The notes under the pieces were generated by a model. That model made no database searches. It saw nothing but the letters and a program-made list of their open reading frames with translations, and was not told the DNA's origin. From the NCBI GenBank assembly GCA_027186245.1, contig CP114482.1:21099209-21163208 (forward strand): a stretch of 64,000 bases of DNA, given 5' to 3'. Made by a program: the position numbers and the translations under genes. This document shows, piece by piece, positions 1-12,017 of this stretch (its first letter is position 1; each line of letters opens with the position of its first letter). The DNA comes from Coriaria nepalensis. Its lineage: Eukaryota; Streptophyta; Magnoliopsida; Cucurbitales; Coriariaceae.

Positions 1-420
1 AAGAGACGCAAAAATATGACTTGAATGCTAAAAAAGGCATAGTTGCCATCAATAGATCAATTGCAAGTTATGCACGACAGTCGCGTTTTAAATGCAAAAA
101 GAGAATTGGTTCGAAGTGCCTTCAAACAATTTAATGATTGAAAAGACTGAGTGATATGCATTTAAATGCTAAAATAATGCATTGTTGTCTTCAATAGATT
201 AATTACAAGTTTTGTAAGAAAATAATGTTTGAAGGGCAAAAATAGAATTCTTTCGAATTAATTTAGAATGATTTAAAGACTAAAAGAGATTCAATGACAT
301 GACTTTAAGGCTAAACAAATGCGTTGTTGCCTTCAATAGATCAACTGCAAGTTACGCACGAAAGTCATGTTTAAAGGCCGAATTTCGTTCGAAGTGATTT
401 AGAATGATTTACTGACTAAA

Positions 421-562
421 AGAGACGCAAAAATATGACTTGAACGCTAAAAAAGGCATAGTTGCCATCAATAGATCAATTGCAAGTTATGCACGAAAGT
501 CGCGTTTTAAATGCAAAAAGAGAATTGGTTCGAAGTGCCTTCAAACAATTTAATGATTGAAA
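421..562 (+). repeat. Monomer type A, 142 bp
   Basis: First monomer of the reference unit. It is marked by AGTCGCGTTTTAAATGC and GAGAATTGGTTCGAAGTGCC, neither of which occurs in that form in B or C. It has the most CpG sites of the three (six in the consensus). Subtypes seen elsewhere: A-short (140 bp, begins agagacgcaaagatgac or agagacgcaaagttgac); a 143-bp form beginning ggagacgc at 7544, 9221, 10060 and 11318; forms beginning agaaacgc (first at 32958) or agacactc (first at 34634); and forms with aaaaaatgcatag instead of aaaaaaggcatag. Confidence 0.95.
446..498 (+). other. Conserved 53-54 bp block shared by all three monomers
   Basis: Shown in A of the reference unit; the counterparts are 587-640 in B and 729-782 in C. 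The block runs from GCTAAA through TGCAT/GCATA, GTTGCC, TCAATAGAT, AACTGCAAGTT or a near form, to a final GAAA. It is the longest stretch in which A, B and C remain easy to align without gaps. Either selection (for example a protein-binding site) or frequent exchange could keep it alike. Both hybrid-monomer types in this window have their junctions inside it. No known binding motif is recognised, and there is no match to the CENP-B box. Confidence 0.7.
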
Positions 563-703
563 AGACTAAGTGATATGCTTTTTAATGCTAAAATAATGCA
601 TTGTTGTCTTCAATAGATTAATTGCAAGTTATGTAAGAAAATAATGTTTGAAGGGCAAAAATAGAATTCGTTCGAATTAATTTAGAATGATTTAAAGACT
701 AAA
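563..703 (+). repeat. Monomer type B, 141 bp
   Basis: Second and most AT-rich monomer (about 26% G+C in the consensus). It is marked by a TGCTTTTTAATGC segment, by tagattaatt in place of the tagatcaa of A and C, by GTAAGAAAATAAT, and by the only EcoRI site of the unit. Common variants are gggcaaaaa versus gggcgaaaa, atgtttgaa versus atatttgaa or atatttaaa, gaattcgttcg versus gaattctttcg, and gaatttgttcg, which loses EcoRI. A further form with gtgatatgtattttaatgc and aaaaaattaattttt appears at 49302-51397, 53489, 58514 and 62702. Confidence 0.95.
665..678. other. Short dyad in monomer B (AATTCG-TT-CGAATT)
   Basis: This is a perfect 6-bp inverted repeat with a 2-bp spacer, overlapping the EcoRI site and followed by AT-rich sequence. 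It recurs in many B monomers; forms with gaattctttcg or gaactaatt weaken it. In C the equivalent place reads TTTCGTTCGAAG, a weaker dyad, and in A it is degraded to ATTGGTTCGAAG. A role is not shown by the sequence. Confidence 0.6.
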
Positions 704-839
704 AGAGATTCAATGACATGACTTTAAGGCTAAACAAATGCGTTGTTGCCTTCAATAGATCAACTGCAAGTTACGCACGAAAGTCATGTTTAAAGGCCGA
801 ATTTCGTTCGAAGTGATTTAGAATGATTTACTGACTAAA
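704..839 (+). repeat. Monomer type C, 136 bp
   Basis: Third monomer. It resembles A closely up to CACGAAAGTC and then lacks about six bases relative to A (GTTTAAAGGCCGAATTTCG in C), which explains the 136-bp length. Two main families alternate along the array: one with ttgccttcaatagatcaac and ttaaaggccgaatttcgttc, the other with ttgcctataatagatcaac and ttaaatgccgaatttcatac. Mixed forms also occur, which suggests conversion or exchange within the monomer. Confidence 0.95.
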
Positions 840-1258
840 AGAGACGCAAAAATATGACTTGAACGCTAAAAAAGGCATAGTTGCCATCAATAGATCAATT
901 GCAAGTTATGCACGAAAGTCGCGTTTTAAATGCAAAAAGAGAATTGGTTCGAAGTGCCTTCAAACAATTTAATGATTGAAAAGACTAAGTGATATGCTTT
1001 TTAATGCTAAAATAATGCATTGTTGTCTTCAATAGATTAATTGCAAGTTATGTAAGAAAATAATGTTTGAAGGGCAAAAATAGAATTCTTTCGAATTAAT
1101 TTAGAATGATTTAAAGACTAAAAGAGATTCAATGACATGACTTTAAGGCTAAACAAATGCGTTGTTGCCTTCAATAGATCAACTGCAAGTTACGCACGAA
1201 AGTCATGTTTAAAGGCCGAATTTCGTTCGAAGTGATTTAGAATGATTTACTGACTAAA

Positions 1259-2515
1259 AGAGACGCAAAAATATGACTTGAACGCTAAAAAAGGCATAGT
1301 TGCCATCAATAGATCAATTGCAAGTTATGCACGACAGTCGCGTTTTAAATGCAAAAAGAGAATTGGTTCGAAGTGCCTTCAAACAATTTAATGATTGAAA
1401 AGACTGAGTGATATGCTTTTTAATGCTAAAATAATGCATTGTTGTCTTCAATAGATTAATTACAAGTTTTGTAAGAAAATAATGTTTGAAGGGCAAAAAT
1501 AGAATTCTTTCGAATTAATTTAGAATGATTTAAAGACTAAAAGAGATTCAATGACATGACTTTAAGGCTAAACAAATGCGTTGTTGCCTTCAATAGATCA
1601 ACTGCAAGTTACGCACGAAAGTCATGTTTAAAGGCCGAATTTCGTTCGAAGTGATTTAGAATGATTTACTGACTAAAAGAGACGCAAAAATATGACTTGA
1701 ACGCTAAAAAAGGCATAGTTGCCATCAATAGATCAATTGCAAGTTATGCACGAAAGTCGCGTTTTAAATGCAAAAAGAGAATTGGTTCGAAGTGCCTTCA
1801 AACAATTTAATGATTGAAAAGACTAAGTGATATGCTTTTTAATGCTAAAATAATGCATTGTTGTCTTCAATAGATTAATTGCAAGTTATGTAAGAAAATA
1901 ATGTTTGAAGGGCAAAAATAGAATTCGTTCGAATTAATTTAGAATGATTTAAAGACTAAAAGAGATTCAATGACATGACTTTAAGGCTAAACAAATGCGT
2001 TGTTGCCTTCAATAGATCAACTGCAAGTTACGCACGAAAGTCATGTTTAAAGGCCGAATTTCGTTCGAAGTGATTTAGAATGATTTACTGACTAAAAGAG
2101 ACGCAAAAATATGACTTGAACGCTAAAAAAGGCATAGTTGCCATCAATAGATCAATTGCAAGTTATGCACGAAAGTCGCGTTTTAAATGCAAAAAGAGAA
2201 TTGGTTCGAAGTGCCTTCAAACAATTTAATGATTGAAAAGACTGAGTGATATGCTTTTTAATGCTAAAATAATGCATTGTTGTCTTCAATAGATTAATTA
2301 CAAGTTATGTAAGAAAATAATATTTGAAGGGCGAAAATAGAATTCGTTCGAACTAATTTAGAAAGATTTAATGACTAGAAGAGACTCAGTGACATGACTT
2401 TAAGGCTAAACAAATGCATTGTTGCCTATAATAGATCAACTGCAAGTTACGCACGAAAGTCAAGTTTAAAGGCCGAATTTCGTTCGAAGTGATTTAGAAT
2501 GATTTACTGACTAAA
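1259..2515 (+). repeat. 2933-bp super-repeat, copy 1 (three units)
   Basis: This segment recurs at 4192-5448, exactly 2933 bp (seven units) away. Shared private variants are aagttttgtaag in the first unit, gactaagtg in the second, and gaaagatttaatgactag at 2361 and 5294 in the third. The copies are not identical; 4192 begins agagatgc and 5030 carries extra changes shared with 6287. Confidence 0.75.
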
Positions 2516-4191
2516 AGAGACGCAAAAATATGACTTGAACGCTAAAAAAGGCATAGTTGCCATCAATAGATCAATTGCAAGTTATGCACGAAAGTCGCGT
2601 TTTAAATGCAAAAAGAGAATTGGTTCGAAGTGCCTTCAAACAATTTAATGATTGAAAAGACTGAGTGATATGCTTTTGAATGCTAAAATAATGCATTGTT
2701 GTCTTCAATAGATTAATTACAAGTTATGTAAGAAAATAATGTTTGAAGGGCAAAAATAGAATTCTTTCGAATTAATTTAGAATGATTTAAAGACTAAAAG
2801 AGATTCAATGACATGACTTTAAGGCTAAACAAATGCATGGTTGCCTTCAATAGATCAACTGCAAGTTACGCACGAAAGTATTGTTTAAAGGCCGAATTTC
2901 GTTCGAAGTGATTTAGAATGATTTACTGACTAAAAGAGACGCAAAAATATGACTTGAACGCTAAAAAAGGCATAGTTGCCATCAATAGATCAATTGCAAG
3001 TTATGCACGAAAGTCGCGTTTTAAATGCAAAAAGAGAATTGGTTCGAAGTGCCTTCAAACAATTTAATGATTGAAAAGACTGAGTGATATGCTTTTTAAT
3101 GCTAAAATAATGCATTGTTGTCTTCAATAGATTAATTACAAGTTATGTAAGAAAATAATGTTTGAAGGGCAAAAATAGAATTCTTTCGAATTAATTTAGA
3201 ATGATTTAAAGACTAAAAGAGATTCAATGACATGACTTTAAGGCTAAACAAATGCGTTGTTGCCTTCAATAGATCAACTGCAAGTTACGCACGAAAGTCA
3301 TGTTTAAAGGCCGAATTTCGTTCGAAGTGATTTAGAATGATTTACTGACTAAAAGAGACGCAAAAATATGACTTGAACGCTAAAAAAGGCATAGTTGCCA
3401 TCAATAGATCAATTGCAAGTTATGCACGAAAGTCGCGTTTTAAATGCAAAAAGAGAATTGGTTCGAAGAGCGTTCAAACAATTTAATGATTGAAAAGACT
3501 GAGTGATATGCTTTTTAATGCTAAAATAATGCATTGTTGTCTTCAATAGATTAATTACAAGTTATATAAGAAAATAATGTTTGAAGGGCAAAAATAGAAT
3601 TCGTTCGAATTAATTTAGAATGATTTAAAGACTAAAAGAGATTCAATGACATGACTTTAAGGCTAAACAAATGCATGGTTGCCTTCAATAGATCAACTGC
3701 AAGTTACGCACGAAAGTATTGTTTAAAGGCCGAATTTCGTTCGAAGTGATTTAGAATGATTTACTGACTAAAAGAGACGCAAAAATATGACTTCAACGCT
3801 AAAAAAGGCATAGTTGCCATCAATAGATCAATTGCAAGTTATGCATGAAAGTCGCGTTTTAAATGCAAAAAGACAATTGGTTCGAAGTGCCTTCAAACAA
3901 TTTAATGATTGAAAAGACTGAGTGATATGCTTTTGAATGCTAAAATAATGCATTGTTGTCTTCAATAGATTAATTACAAGTTATGTAAGAAAATAATGTT
4001 TGAAGGGCAAAAATAGAATTCTTTCGAATTAATTTAGAATGATTTAAAGACTAAAAGAGATTCAATGACATGACTTTAAGGCTAAACAAATGCGTTGTTG
4101 CCTTCAATAGATCAACTGCAAGTTACGCACGAAAGTCATGTTTAAAGGCCGAATTTCGTTCGAAGTGATTTAGATTGATTTACTGACTAAA

Positions 4192-5448
4192 AGAGATGCA
4201 AAAATATGACTTGAACGCTAAAAAAGGCATAGTTGCCATCAATAGATCAATTGCAAGTTATGCACGAAAGTCGCGTTTTAAATGCAAAAAGAGAATTGGT
4301 TCGAAGTGCCTTCAAACAATTTAATGATTGAAAAGACTGAGTGATATGCTTTTGAATGCTAAAATAATGCATTGTTGTCTTCAATAGATTAATTACAAGT
4401 TTTGTAAGAAAATAATGTTTGAAGGGCAAACATAGAATTCTTTCGAATTAATTTAGAATGATTTAAAGACTAAAAGAGATTCAATGACATGACTTTAAGG
4501 CTAAACAAATGCGTTGTTGCCTTCAATAGATCAACTGCAAGTTACGCACGAAAGTCATGTTTAAAGGCCGAATTTCGTTCGAAGTGATTTAGAATGATTT
4601 ACTGACTAAAAGAGACGCAAAAATATGACTTGAACGCTAAAAAAGGCATAGTTGCCATCAATAGATCAATTGCAAGTTATGCACGAAAGTCGCGTTTTAA
4701 ATGCAAAAAGAGAATTGGTTCGAAGTGCCTTCAAACAATTTAATGATTGAAAAGACTAAGTGATATGCTTTTTAATGCTAAAATAATGCATTGTTGTCTT
4801 CAATAGATTAATTGCAAGTTATGTAAGAAAATAATGTTTGAAGGGCAAAAATAGAATTCGTTCGAATTAATTTAGAATGATTTAAAGACTAAAAGAGATT
4901 CAATGACATGACTTTAAGGCTAAACAAATGCGTTGTTGCCTTCAATAGATCAACTGCAAGTTACGCACGAAAGTCATGTTTAAAGGCCGAATTTCGTTCG
5001 GAGTGATTTAGAATGATTTACTGACTAAAAGAGACGCAAAAATATGACTTGAACGCTAAAAAAGGCATAGTTGCCATCAATAGATCAATTGCAAGTTATG
5101 CACGACAGTCGCATTTTAAATGCGAAAAGAGAATTGGTTCGAAGTGCCTTCAAACAATTTAATGATCGAAAAGACTGAGTGATATGCTTTTTAATCCTAA
5201 AATAATGCATTGTTGTCTTCAATAGATTAATTACAAGTTATGTAAGAAAATAATATTTGAAGGGCGAAAATAGAATTCGTTCGAACTAATTTAGAAAGAT
5301 TTAATGACTAGAAGAGACTCAGTGACATGACTTTAAGGATAAACAAATGCATTGTTTCCTATAATAGATCAACTGCAAGTTACGCACGAAAGTCAAGTTT
5401 AAAGGCCGAATTTCGTTCGAAGTGATTTAGAATGATTTACTGACTAAA
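4192..5448 (+). repeat. 2933-bp super-repeat, copy 2 (three units)
   Basis: Counterpart of 1259-2515. It carries the same order of subtypes, with a few private changes of its own such as aaacatagaattc near 4428 and the cgcattttaaatgcg form near 5111. Confidence 0.75.
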
Positions 5449-8199
5449 AGAGACGCAAAAATATGACTTGAACGCTAAAAAAGGCATAGTTGCCATCAAT
5501 AGATCAATTGCAAGTTATGCACGAAAGTCGCGTTTTAAATGCAAAAAGAGAATTGGTTCGAAGTGCCTTCAAACAATTTAATGATTGAAAAGACTGAGTG
5601 ATATGCTTTTGAATGCTAAAATAATGCATTGTTGTCTTCAATAGATTAATTACAAGTTATGTAAGAAAATAATGTTTGAAGGGCAAAAATAGAATTCTTT
5701 CGAATTAATTTAGAATGATTTAAAGACTAAAAGAGATTCAATGACATGACTTTAAGGCTAAACAAATGCGTTGTTGCCTTCAATAGATCAACTGCATGTT
5801 ATGCACGAAAGTCATGTTTAAAGGCCGAATTTCGTTAGAAGTGATTTAGAATGATTTACTGACTAAAAGAGACGCAAAAATATGATTTGAACGCTAAAAA
5901 AGGCATAGTTGCCATCAATAGATCAATTGCAAGTTATGCACGAAAGTCGCGTTTTAAATGCAAAAAGAGAATTGGTTCGAAGTGCCTTCAAACAATTTAA
6001 TGATTGAAAAGACTGAGTGATATGCTTTTGAATGCTAAAATAATGCATTGTTGTCTTCAATAGATTAATTACAAGTTATGTAAGAAAATAATGTTTGAAG
6101 GGCAAAAATAGAATTCTTTCGAATAAATTTAGAATGATTTAAAGACTAAAAGAGATTCAATGACATGACTTTAAGGCTAAACAAATGCATGGTTGCCTTC
6201 AATAGATCAACTGCAAGTTACGCACGAAAGTGATGTTTAAAGGCCGAATTTCGTTCGAAGTGATTTAGAATGATTTACTGACTAAAAGAGACGCAAAAAT
6301 ATGACTTGAACGCTAAAAAAGGCATAGTTGCCATCAATAGATCAATTGCAAGTTATGCACGACAGTCGCATTTTAAATGCGAAAAGAGAATTGGTTCGAA
6401 GTGCCTTCAAACAATTTAATGATCGAAAAGACTGAGTGATATGCTTTTTAATCCTAAAATAATGCATTGTTGTCTTCAATAGATTAATTACAAGTTATGT
6501 AAGAAAATAATATTTGAAGGGCGAAAATAGAATTCGTTCGAACTAATTTAGAATGATTTAATGACTAGAAGAGACTCAGTGACCTGACTTTAAGGCTAAA
6601 CAAATGCATTGTTGCCTATAATAGATCAACTGCAAGTTACGCACGAAAGTCATGTTTAAAGGCCGAATTTCGTTCGAAGTGATTTAGAATGATTTACAGA
6701 CTAAAAGAGACGCAAAAATATGACTTGAACGCTTAAAAAGGCATAGTTGCCATCAATAGATCAATTGCAAGTTATGCACGAAAGTCGCGTTTTAAATGCA
6801 AAAAGAGAATTGGTTCGAAGTGCCTTCAATCAATTTAATGATTGAAAAGACTGAGTGATATGCTTTTTAATGCTAAAATAATGCATTGTTGTCTTCAATA
6901 GATTAATTACAAGTTATGTAAGAAAATAATATTTGAAGGGCGAAAATAGAATTCGTTCGAACTAATTCAGAATGATTTAATGAGTAGAAGAGACTCAGTG
7001 ACATGACTTTAAGGCTAAACAAATGCATTGTTGCCTATAATAGATCAACTGCAAGTTACGCACGAAAGTCATGTTGAAAGGCTGAATTTCGTTTGAAGTG
7101 ATTTAGAATGATTTACTGACTAAAAGAGACGCAAAAATATGACTTGAACGCTAAAAAAGGCATAGTTGCCATCAGTAGATCAATTGCAAGTTATGCACGA
7201 AAGTCGCATTTTAAATGCAAAAAGAGAATTGGTTCGAAGTGCCTTCAAACAATTTAATGATTGAAAAGACCGAGTGATATGCTTTTTAATGCTAAAATAA
7301 TGCATTGTTGTCTTCAATAGATTAATTACAAGTTATGTAAGAAAATAATATTTGAAGGGCGAAAATAGAATTCGTTCGAACAAATTTAGAATGATTTAAT
7401 GACTAGAAGAGACTCAGTGACATGACTTTAAGGCTAAACAAATGCATTGTTGCCTTCAATAGATCAACTGCAAGTTATGCACGAAAGTCATGTTTAAATG
7501 CCGAATTTCATCCGAAGTGATTTAGAATGATTTACTGACTGAAGGAGACGCAAAAATATGACTTTAAGGTTAAAAAAATGCATAGTTGCCATCAATAGAT
7601 CAATTGCAAGTTATGCACGAAAGTCGCGTTTTAAATGCAAAAAGAGAATTGGTTCGAAGTGCCTTCAATCAATTTAATGATTGAAAAGACTGAGTGATAT
7701 GCTTTTTAATGCTAAAATAATGCATTGTTGTCTTCAATAGATTAATTACAAGTTATGTAAGAAAATAATATTTGAAGGGCGAAAATAGAATTCGTTCGAA
7801 CTAATTTAGAATGATTTAATGAGTAGAAGAGACTCAGTGACATGACTTTAAGGCTAAACAAATGCATTGTTGCCTATAATAGATCAACTGCAAGTTACAC
7901 ACGAAAGTCATGTTGAAAGGCTGAATTTCGTTCGAAGTGATTTAGAATGATTTACTGACTAAAAGAGACGCAAAAATATGACTTGAACGCTAAAAAAGGC
8001 ATAGTTGCCATCAATAGATCAATTGCAAGTTATGCACGAAAGTCGCGTTTTAAATGCAAAAAGAGAATTGGTTCGAAGTGCCTTCAAACAATTTAATGAT
8101 TGAAAAGACTGAGTGATATGCTTTTTAATGCTAAAATAATGCATTGTTGTCTTCAATAGATTAATTACAAGTTATGTAAGAAAATAATATTTGAAGGGC

Positions 8200-9470
8200 G
8201 AAAATAGAATTCGTTCGAACTAATTTAGAATGATTTAATGACTAGAAGAGACTCAGTGACATGACTTTAAGGCTAAACAAATGCATTGTTGCCTTCAATA
8301 GATCAAGTGCAAGTTACGCATGAAAGTCATGTTTAAAGGCCGAATTTCGTTCGAAGTTATTTAGAATGATTTACTAACTAAAAGGGACGCAAAAATATGA
8401 CTTGAACGCTAAAAAAGGCATAGTTGCCATCAATAGATCAATTGCAAGTTATGCACGAAAGTCGCGTTTTAAATGCAAAAAGAGAATTGGTTCGAAGTGC
8501 CTTCAAACAATTTAATGATTGAAAAGACTGAGTGATATGCTTTTTAATGCTAAAATAATGCATTGTTGTCTTCAATAGATTAATTACAAGTTATGTAAGA
8601 AAATAATATTTGAAGGGCGAAAATAGAATTCGTTCGAACAAATTTAGAATGATTTAATGACTAGAAGAGACTCAGTGACATGACTTTAAGGCTAAACAAA
8701 TGCATTGTTGCCTTCAATAGATCAAGTGCAAGTTACGCACGAAAGTCATGTTTAAAGGCCGAATTTCGTTCGAAGTGATTTAGAATGATTTACTGACTAA
8801 AAGAGACGCAAAAATATGACTTGAACGCTTAAAAAGGCATAGTTGCCATCAATAGATCAATTGCAAGTTATGCACGAAAGTCGCGTTTTAAATGCAAAAA
8901 GAGAATTGGTTCGAAGTGCCTTCAAACAATTTAATGATTGAAAAGACTGAGTGATATGCTTTTTAATGCTAAAATAATGCATTGTTGTCTTCAATAGATT
9001 AATTACAAGTTATGTAAGAAAATAATAATTGAAGGGCGAAAATAGAATTCGTTCGAACTAATTTAGAATGATTTAATGAGTAGAAGAGACTCAGTGACAT
9101 GACTTTAAGGCTAAACAAATGCATTGTTGCCTTCAATAGATCAACTGCAAGTTATGCACGAAAGTCATGTTTAAATGCCGAATTTCATACGAAGTGATTT
9201 AGAATGATTTACTGACTAAAGGAGACGCAAAAATATGACTTTAAGGCTAAAAAAATGCATAGTTGCCATCAATAGATCAATTGCAAATTATGCATGAAGA
9301 TGGCGTTCTACATGCAAAAAGAGAATTGGTTCGAAGTGCCGTCAAACAATTTAATGATTGAAAAGACTGAGTGATATGCTTTTTAATGCTAAAATAATGC
9401 ATTGTTGTCATCAATAGTTTAATTACAAGTTATGTAAGAAAATAATATTTGAAGGGCGAAAATAGAATTC
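8200..9470 (+). repeat. 2097-bp super-repeat, copy 1
   Basis: This matches 10297-11567 at an offset of 2097 bp (five units plus two extra bases). Markers are agggacgc at 8383/10480, aataataattgaaggg at 9021/11118, and ggagacgc at 9221/11318. The ends are approximate, set where the marker variants stop agreeing. Confidence 0.7.
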
Positions 9471-10296
9471 GTTCAAACGAATTTAGAATGATTTAATGAC
9501 TAGAAGAGACTCAGTGACATGACTTTAAGGCTAAACAAATGCATTGTTGCCTTCAATAGATCAAGTGCAAGTTACGCATGAAAGTCATGTTTAAAGGCCG
9601 AATTTCGTTCGAAGTTATTTAGAATGATTTACTGATTAAAAGAGACGCAAAAATATGACTTGAACGCTAAAAAAGGCATATTTGCCATCAATAGATCAAT
9701 TGCAAGTTATGCACGAAAGTCACGTTTTAAATGCAAAAAGAGAATTGGTTCGAAGTGCCTTCAAACAATTTAATGATTGAAAAGACTGAGTGATATGCTT
9801 TTTAATGCTAAAATAATGCATTGTTGTCTTCAATAGATTAATTACAAGTTATGTAAGAAAATAATATTTGAAGGGCGAAAATAGAATTCGGTCGAACAAT
9901 TTTAGAATGATTTAATGACTAGAAGAGACTCAGTGACATGACTTTAAGGCTAAACAAATGCATTGTTGCCTTCAATAGATCAACTGCAAGTTATGCACGA
10001 AAGTCATGTTTAAATGCCGAATTTCATACGAAGTGATTTAGAATGATTTACTGACTAAAGGAGACGCAAAAATATGACTTTAAGGCTAAAAAAATGCATA
10101 GTTGCCATCAATAGATCAATCGCAAATTATGCATGAAGATGGCGTTCTACATGCAAAAAGAGAATTGGTTCGAAGTGCCGTCAAACAATTTAATGATTGA
10201 AAAGACTGAGTGATATGCTTTTTAATGCTAAAATAATGCATTGTTGTCTTCAATAGATTAATTACAAGTTATGTAAGAAAATAATATTTGAAGGGC

Positions 10297-11567
10297 GAAA
10301 ATAGAATTCGTTCGAACTAATTTAGAATGATTTAATGACTAGAAGAGACTCAGTGACATGACTTTAAGGCTAAACAAATGCATTGTTGCCTTCAATAGAT
10401 CAAGTGCAAGTTACGCATGAAAGTCATGTTTAAAGGCCGAATTTCGTTCGAAGTTATTTAGAATGATTTACTAACTAAAAGGGACGCAAAAATATGACTT
10501 GAACGCTAAAAAAGGCATAGTTGCCATCAATAGATCAATTGCAAGTTATGCACGAAAGTCGCGTTTTAAATGCAAAAAGAGAATTGGTTCGAAGTGCCTT
10601 CAAACAATTTAATGATTGAAAAGACTGAGTGATATGCTTTTTAATGCTAAAATAATGCATTGTTGTCTTCAATAGATTAATTACAAGTTATGTAAGAAAA
10701 TAATATTTGAAGGGCGAAAATAGAATTCGTTCGAACAAATTTAGAATGATTTAATGACTAGAAGAGACTCAGTGACATGACTTTCAGGCTAAACAAATGC
10801 ATTGTTGCCTTCAATAGATCAAGTGCAAGTTACGCACGAAAGTCATGTTTAAAGGCCGAATTTCGTTCGAAGTGATTTAGAATGATTTACTGACTAAAAG
10901 AGACGCAAAAATATGACTTGAACGCTTAAAAAGGCATAGTTGCCATCAATAGATCAATTGCAAGTTATGCACGAAAGTCGCGTTTTAAATGCAAAAAGAG
11001 AATTGGTTCGAAGTGCCTTCAAACAATTTAATGATTGAAAAGACTGAGTGATATGCTTTTTAATGCTAAAATAATGCATTGTTGTCTTCAATAGATTAAT
11101 TACAAGTTATGTAAGAAAATAATAATTGAAGGGCGAAAATAGAATTCGTTCGAACTAATTTAGAATGATTTAATGAGTAGAAGAGACTCAGTGACATGAC
11201 TTTAAGGCTAAACAAATGCATTGTTGCCTTCAATAGATCAACTGCAAGTTATGCACGAAAGTCATGTTTAAATGCCGAATTTCATACGAAGTGATTTAGA
11301 ATGATTTACTGACTAAAGGAGACGCAAAAATATGACTTTAAGGCTAAAAAAATGCATAGTTGCCATCAAAAGATCAATTGCAAATTATGCATGAAGATGG
11401 CGTTCTAAATGCAAAAAGAGAATTGGTTCGAAGTGCCGTCAAACAATTTAATGATTGAAAAGACTGAGTGATATGCTTTTTAATACTAAAATAATGCATT
11501 GTTGTCTTCAATAGTTTAATTACAAGTTATGTAAGAAAATAATATTTGAAGGGCGAAAATAGAATTC
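10297..11567 (+). repeat. 2097-bp super-repeat, copy 2
   Basis: Counterpart of 8200-9470. Differences seen include caaaagatc for caatagatc, and ctaaatgc for ctacatgc, in the ggagacgc unit at 11318. Confidence 0.7.
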
Positions 11568-12017
11568 GGTCGAATTAATTTAGAATGATTTAATGACTAG
11601 AAGAGACTCAGTGACATGACTTTAAGGCTAAACAAATGCATTGTTGCCTTCAATAGATCAACTGCAAGTTACGCACGAAAGTCATGTTTAAAGGCCGAAT
11701 TGCGTTCGAAGTTATTTAGAATGATTTACTGACTAAAAGAGACGCAAAAATATGACTTGAACGCTAAAAAAGGCATAGTTGCCATCAATAGATCAATTGC
11801 AAGTTATGCACGAAAGTCGCGTTTTAAATGCAAAAAGAGAATTGGTTCGAAGTGCCTTCAAACAATTTAATGATTGAAAAGACTGAGTGATATGCTTTTT
11901 AATGCTAAAATAATGCATTGTTGTCTTCAATAGATTAATTACAAGTTATGTAAGAAAATAATATTTGAAGGGCGAATATAGAATTCGTTCGAACAAATTT
12001 AGAATGATTTAATGACC

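Larger units (their letters stand above)
421..839 (+). repeat. Reference 419-bp higher-order unit (A-B-C)
   Basis: This is a representative complete unit: monomer A (421-562), B (563-703) and C (704-839). The three can be aligned with each other along most of their length but differ far more than A differs from A in the next unit, which defines a higher-order repeat rather than a simple 140-bp repeat. Units 421, 840, 1259 and 1678 differ at only a few positions. The unit carries one EcoRI site (GAATTC, in B), GATC in A and C but not in B, and a TTCGAA site at the same relative place in each monomer. An EcoRI digest of this locus should give mainly a 419-bp ladder. Confidence 0.97.
1..6705 (+). 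repeat. Array block 1: most uniform part, units at 2 to 6287
   Basis: Every unit is exactly 419 bp here. Most C monomers have gcgttgttgcc and ttaaaggccgaatttcg, and most B monomers have aaagactaaaagagattc. A second B/C form, with gggcgaaaatag, actagaagagactcagtg and ttgcctataatag, appears at about 2330, 5263 and 6520. Units at 2 and 1259 share cacgacagtcg and the rare aagttttgtaag (offset 1257, three units). Units at 5030 and 6287 share cgcattttaaatgcgaaaag, gatcgaaaag and tttaatcctaaa, again at 1257 bp. Confidence 0.9.

Noticed and set aside
520..540. tRNA-like B-box (GGTTCGAAGTG) followed about 55 bp later by a T5 run in monomer B, as a possible RNA polymerase III unit
   Set aside because: The last required C of the B-box is T, no A-box is found at a suitable distance upstream, and no tRNA fold is apparent. 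TTCGAA alone is expected in this sequence.
421..839. CENP-B box (NTTCGNNNNANNCGGGN)
   Set aside because: TTCG occurs in each monomer but CGGG at the right spacing does not, in any variant that I saw.
1314..1496. A 60-codon open frame on the minus strand, starting with Met
   Set aside because: It lies wholly inside satellite A/B sequence, has a lysine-, leucine- and threonine-rich product without recognisable domain, and most other copies of the same unit break the frame. It is a chance reading of the repeat.
4247..4429. A second 60-codon minus-strand frame, almost the same protein
   Set aside because: It is the same chance frame in the unit 2933 bp (seven units) downstream. Its presence reflects the super-repeat, not a gene family.
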